The translations under genes were made by a program, and so were the position numbers. The notes under the pieces are model-generated. The model saw only the letters and a program-made list of their open reading frames with translations, had not been told where the DNA came from and did no database searches. Below, piece after piece: positions 5,030 to 5,919 of a DNA stretch of 5,919 nucleotides. Numbering within the stretch: position 1 is the first letter of the stretch; each line of letters opens with the position of its first letter. Source of the DNA: Chloroflexota bacterium (GTDB taxonomy: Bacteria; Chloroflexota; UBA6077); assembly GCA_021786215.1 (NCBI GenBank), contig JAJYNT010000080.1, positions 1 to 5,919 of the forward strand, written 5' to 3'.

Positions 5030-5707
5030 ATGGCTGAGGGAATCGTAGCCAGGAGGAAGAAGACCACAATCCGGTGGTTTGAGAGGGCGGATGTGGATCG
5101 CCGCCAACAATGGCCCAGACACACCGACCCACTCTACAGCCACAACGATCCTCGCCCCATGCCCAACCGCGAGCGCGATCTATGGTTTCTGGATCGCAGT
5201 GTCAGTGGCAACTACCGGATGTTCGCCATCGACGACCTCCATGGCAACATGATCGGCTGGATCACCCTCCGCAACATCAACACGGAGGCGGGCACCAGCG
5301 TTCTCGGCATCGCACTGGATCCAACCCGGATGGGGATGGGCTACGGCACCGACGCGCTGATGGCGTTCCTGGACTACTACTTCGATATCATGGGCTTCAA
5401 GGAGATGTGGCTGGACGTAGCGGCCTTCAACCGTCGGGCCATGCGCTCCTATGAAAAGTGCGGCTTCCGTTACGTCGGCCAACACTGGACCGAGCACCCT
5501 GCCTCCGTCTTCCCTCCCGTCTTCAGCGATCCGCGCTACCGTGATGTGGTTCAGTATTTCCGGCGGAGTCTTTTGGGAATCGAAGTGCTGTACTACGACA
5601 TGGTTGTCGATCGTTCCGCCTTCCGCCGGAAGGTTGGTGCTGAGGAGGAATCCCGTCTCGGAAACAAGCAGGATCTGCCTCCCCGCCGGGCTATCCGTCG
5701 CGGCTGA
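5030..5707 (+). CDS. GNAT-family N-acetyltransferase (RimJ/RimL-like)
   Basis: A 225-residue acetyl-CoA-dependent acetyltransferase; the acceptor (protein N-terminus, small amine, antibiotic or other) cannot be told from sequence. Numbered from ATG 5030: an IRWFERADVDRRQQW segment (14-28) opening the fold, strand FAIDDLHGNMIGWITL (65-80), motif A GIALDPTRMGMGYGTDAL (93-110) with the R/Q-x2-G-x-G/A acetyl-CoA loop at R100-G106, and motif B LDVAAFNRRAMRSYEKCGF (128-146) with N134 and Y141 in the usual places, then a longer C-terminal part (EVLYYDMVVDR) and a basic tail. It resembles the Acetyltransf_3 group. The frame is open from ATG 4988, but AAAGGA at 5016-5021 lies 8 bases before ATG 5030, whereas GGAGG at 4966-4970 is 17 bases from 4988, so 5030 is preferred. 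No partner gene is adjacent. Confidence 0.9.
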   Translation: MAEGIVARRKKTTIRWFERADVDRRQQWPRHTDPLYSHNDPRPMPNRERDLWFLDRSVSGNYRMFAIDDLHGNMIGWITLRNINTEAGTSVLGIALDPTRMGMGYGTDALMAFLDYYFDIMGFKEMWLDVAAFNRRAMRSYEKCGFRYVGQHWTEHPASVFPPVFSDPRYRDVVQYFRRSLLGIEVLYYDMVVDRSAFRRKVGAEEESRLGNKQDLPPRRAIRRG

Positions 5708-5919
5708 ACCCCACTGAGCCGATCCCCCACAGGAGTCCGGACTTCGTGCCGATGGTGCCAACCGTCCACTCCTCGCCCGAGCCCGTGCCGGCCTGGCGGG
5801 GAGAGTGGGCGATTGTCCCAAAGCTGGTAAGCGCAAGGGGACGTGGCGCTCGGCTTCGCCCTGGGCTAAAGCCACGGGGCTGAAAAAGCAAAGCCCACTA
5901 AGAACCTATCCGATAACCG
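5708..5919. other. Non-coding tail with imperfect hairpins
   Basis: No gene is supported here on either strand. After the acetyltransferase stop, the 5765-5808 stretch can fold imperfectly: CCCG-TG-CC (about 5775) against GGCGGG (about 5795), flanked by ACTC/GAGT. This may end the acetyltransferase transcript, although no U-run follows. The last 80 bases hold REP-like structure, listed separately. Confidence 0.4.
5842..5896. repeat. REP-like tandem hairpins at the window edge
   Basis: Arm CGTGGC (5842-5847) pairs with GCCACG (5871-5876) around an inner segment containing GGCG/CGCC (5845-5848 and 5857-5860) and GGCT-AA-AGCC (5864-5873). A second stem GGGCT/AGCCC (5877-5881 and 5892-5896) follows at once. 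GGGCTAAAGCC is the kind of motif found in dispersed REP palindromes associated with RAYT transposases, but only one copy is present, so the repeat nature is inferred. Confidence 0.4.

Noticed and set aside
1..5919. CRISPR array, tRNA or rRNA
   Set aside because: No regularly spaced direct repeats and no tRNA-like or rRNA-like segments were seen on either strand.

Overview
The window is a GC-rich bacterial chromosome segment with five or six ordinary-looking genes, strong Shine-Dalgarno sites (AGGAG, GGAGGG, AAGGAGG) and long GC-rich palindromes between genes. The mix of a TrpB2-type tryptophan synthase, alanine dehydrogenase, a short bacterial phosphofructokinase and clostridial-like small ferredoxins suggests an anaerobic or thermophilic lineage such as Chloroflexota or a high-GC Firmicute. 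That placement is inference from gene style only; there is no rRNA or other marker here.

Layout: trpB2 (+, 29-1396) converges on ald (-, 2568/2571-1459), with a long near-perfect hairpin between them that can serve both directions. pfkA (-, 3768-2797) lies upstream of ald in the same orientation. A 225-base gap separates them, holding a 28-bp perfect palindrome (probable pfkA terminator) and a sigma70-like promoter for ald, so the two are probably transcribed separately. pfkA has its own sigma70-like promoter, with a 22-bp perfect palindrome between the predicted transcription start and the ribosome site. About 140 bases beyond that promoter (3861-4002) hold no gene I can identify.

Next comes a divergent pair of small iron-sulfur proteins, fdx-like A (-, 4245-4003) and fdx-like B (+, 4464-4745). 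They share an unusual seven-cysteine plan: a normal C-x2-C-x2-C-x3-C motif in the second half, and a first-half motif lacking the middle cysteine (C-x5-C-x5-C). Their shared intergenic region carries a 19-bp operator-like palindrome (TATACCCCCACGGGGTATA) overlapped by a second degenerate copy. This is the pattern of CsoR/CstR-type copper or persulfide repressors, and it lies against a perfect extended -10 box for the leftward gene. It is the most interesting part of the window.

The right end holds a GNAT acetyltransferase (+, start best placed at 5030) and a 212-base non-coding tail with REP-like GC-rich hairpins running to the window edge.

No operon longer than one gene is evident: every gene has its own ribosome site and most have their own terminator-like palindrome. 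The metabolic genes concern amino acids (Trp, Ala) and glycolysis. The ferredoxin pair looks like a separately controlled redox or metal/sulfur-response unit.
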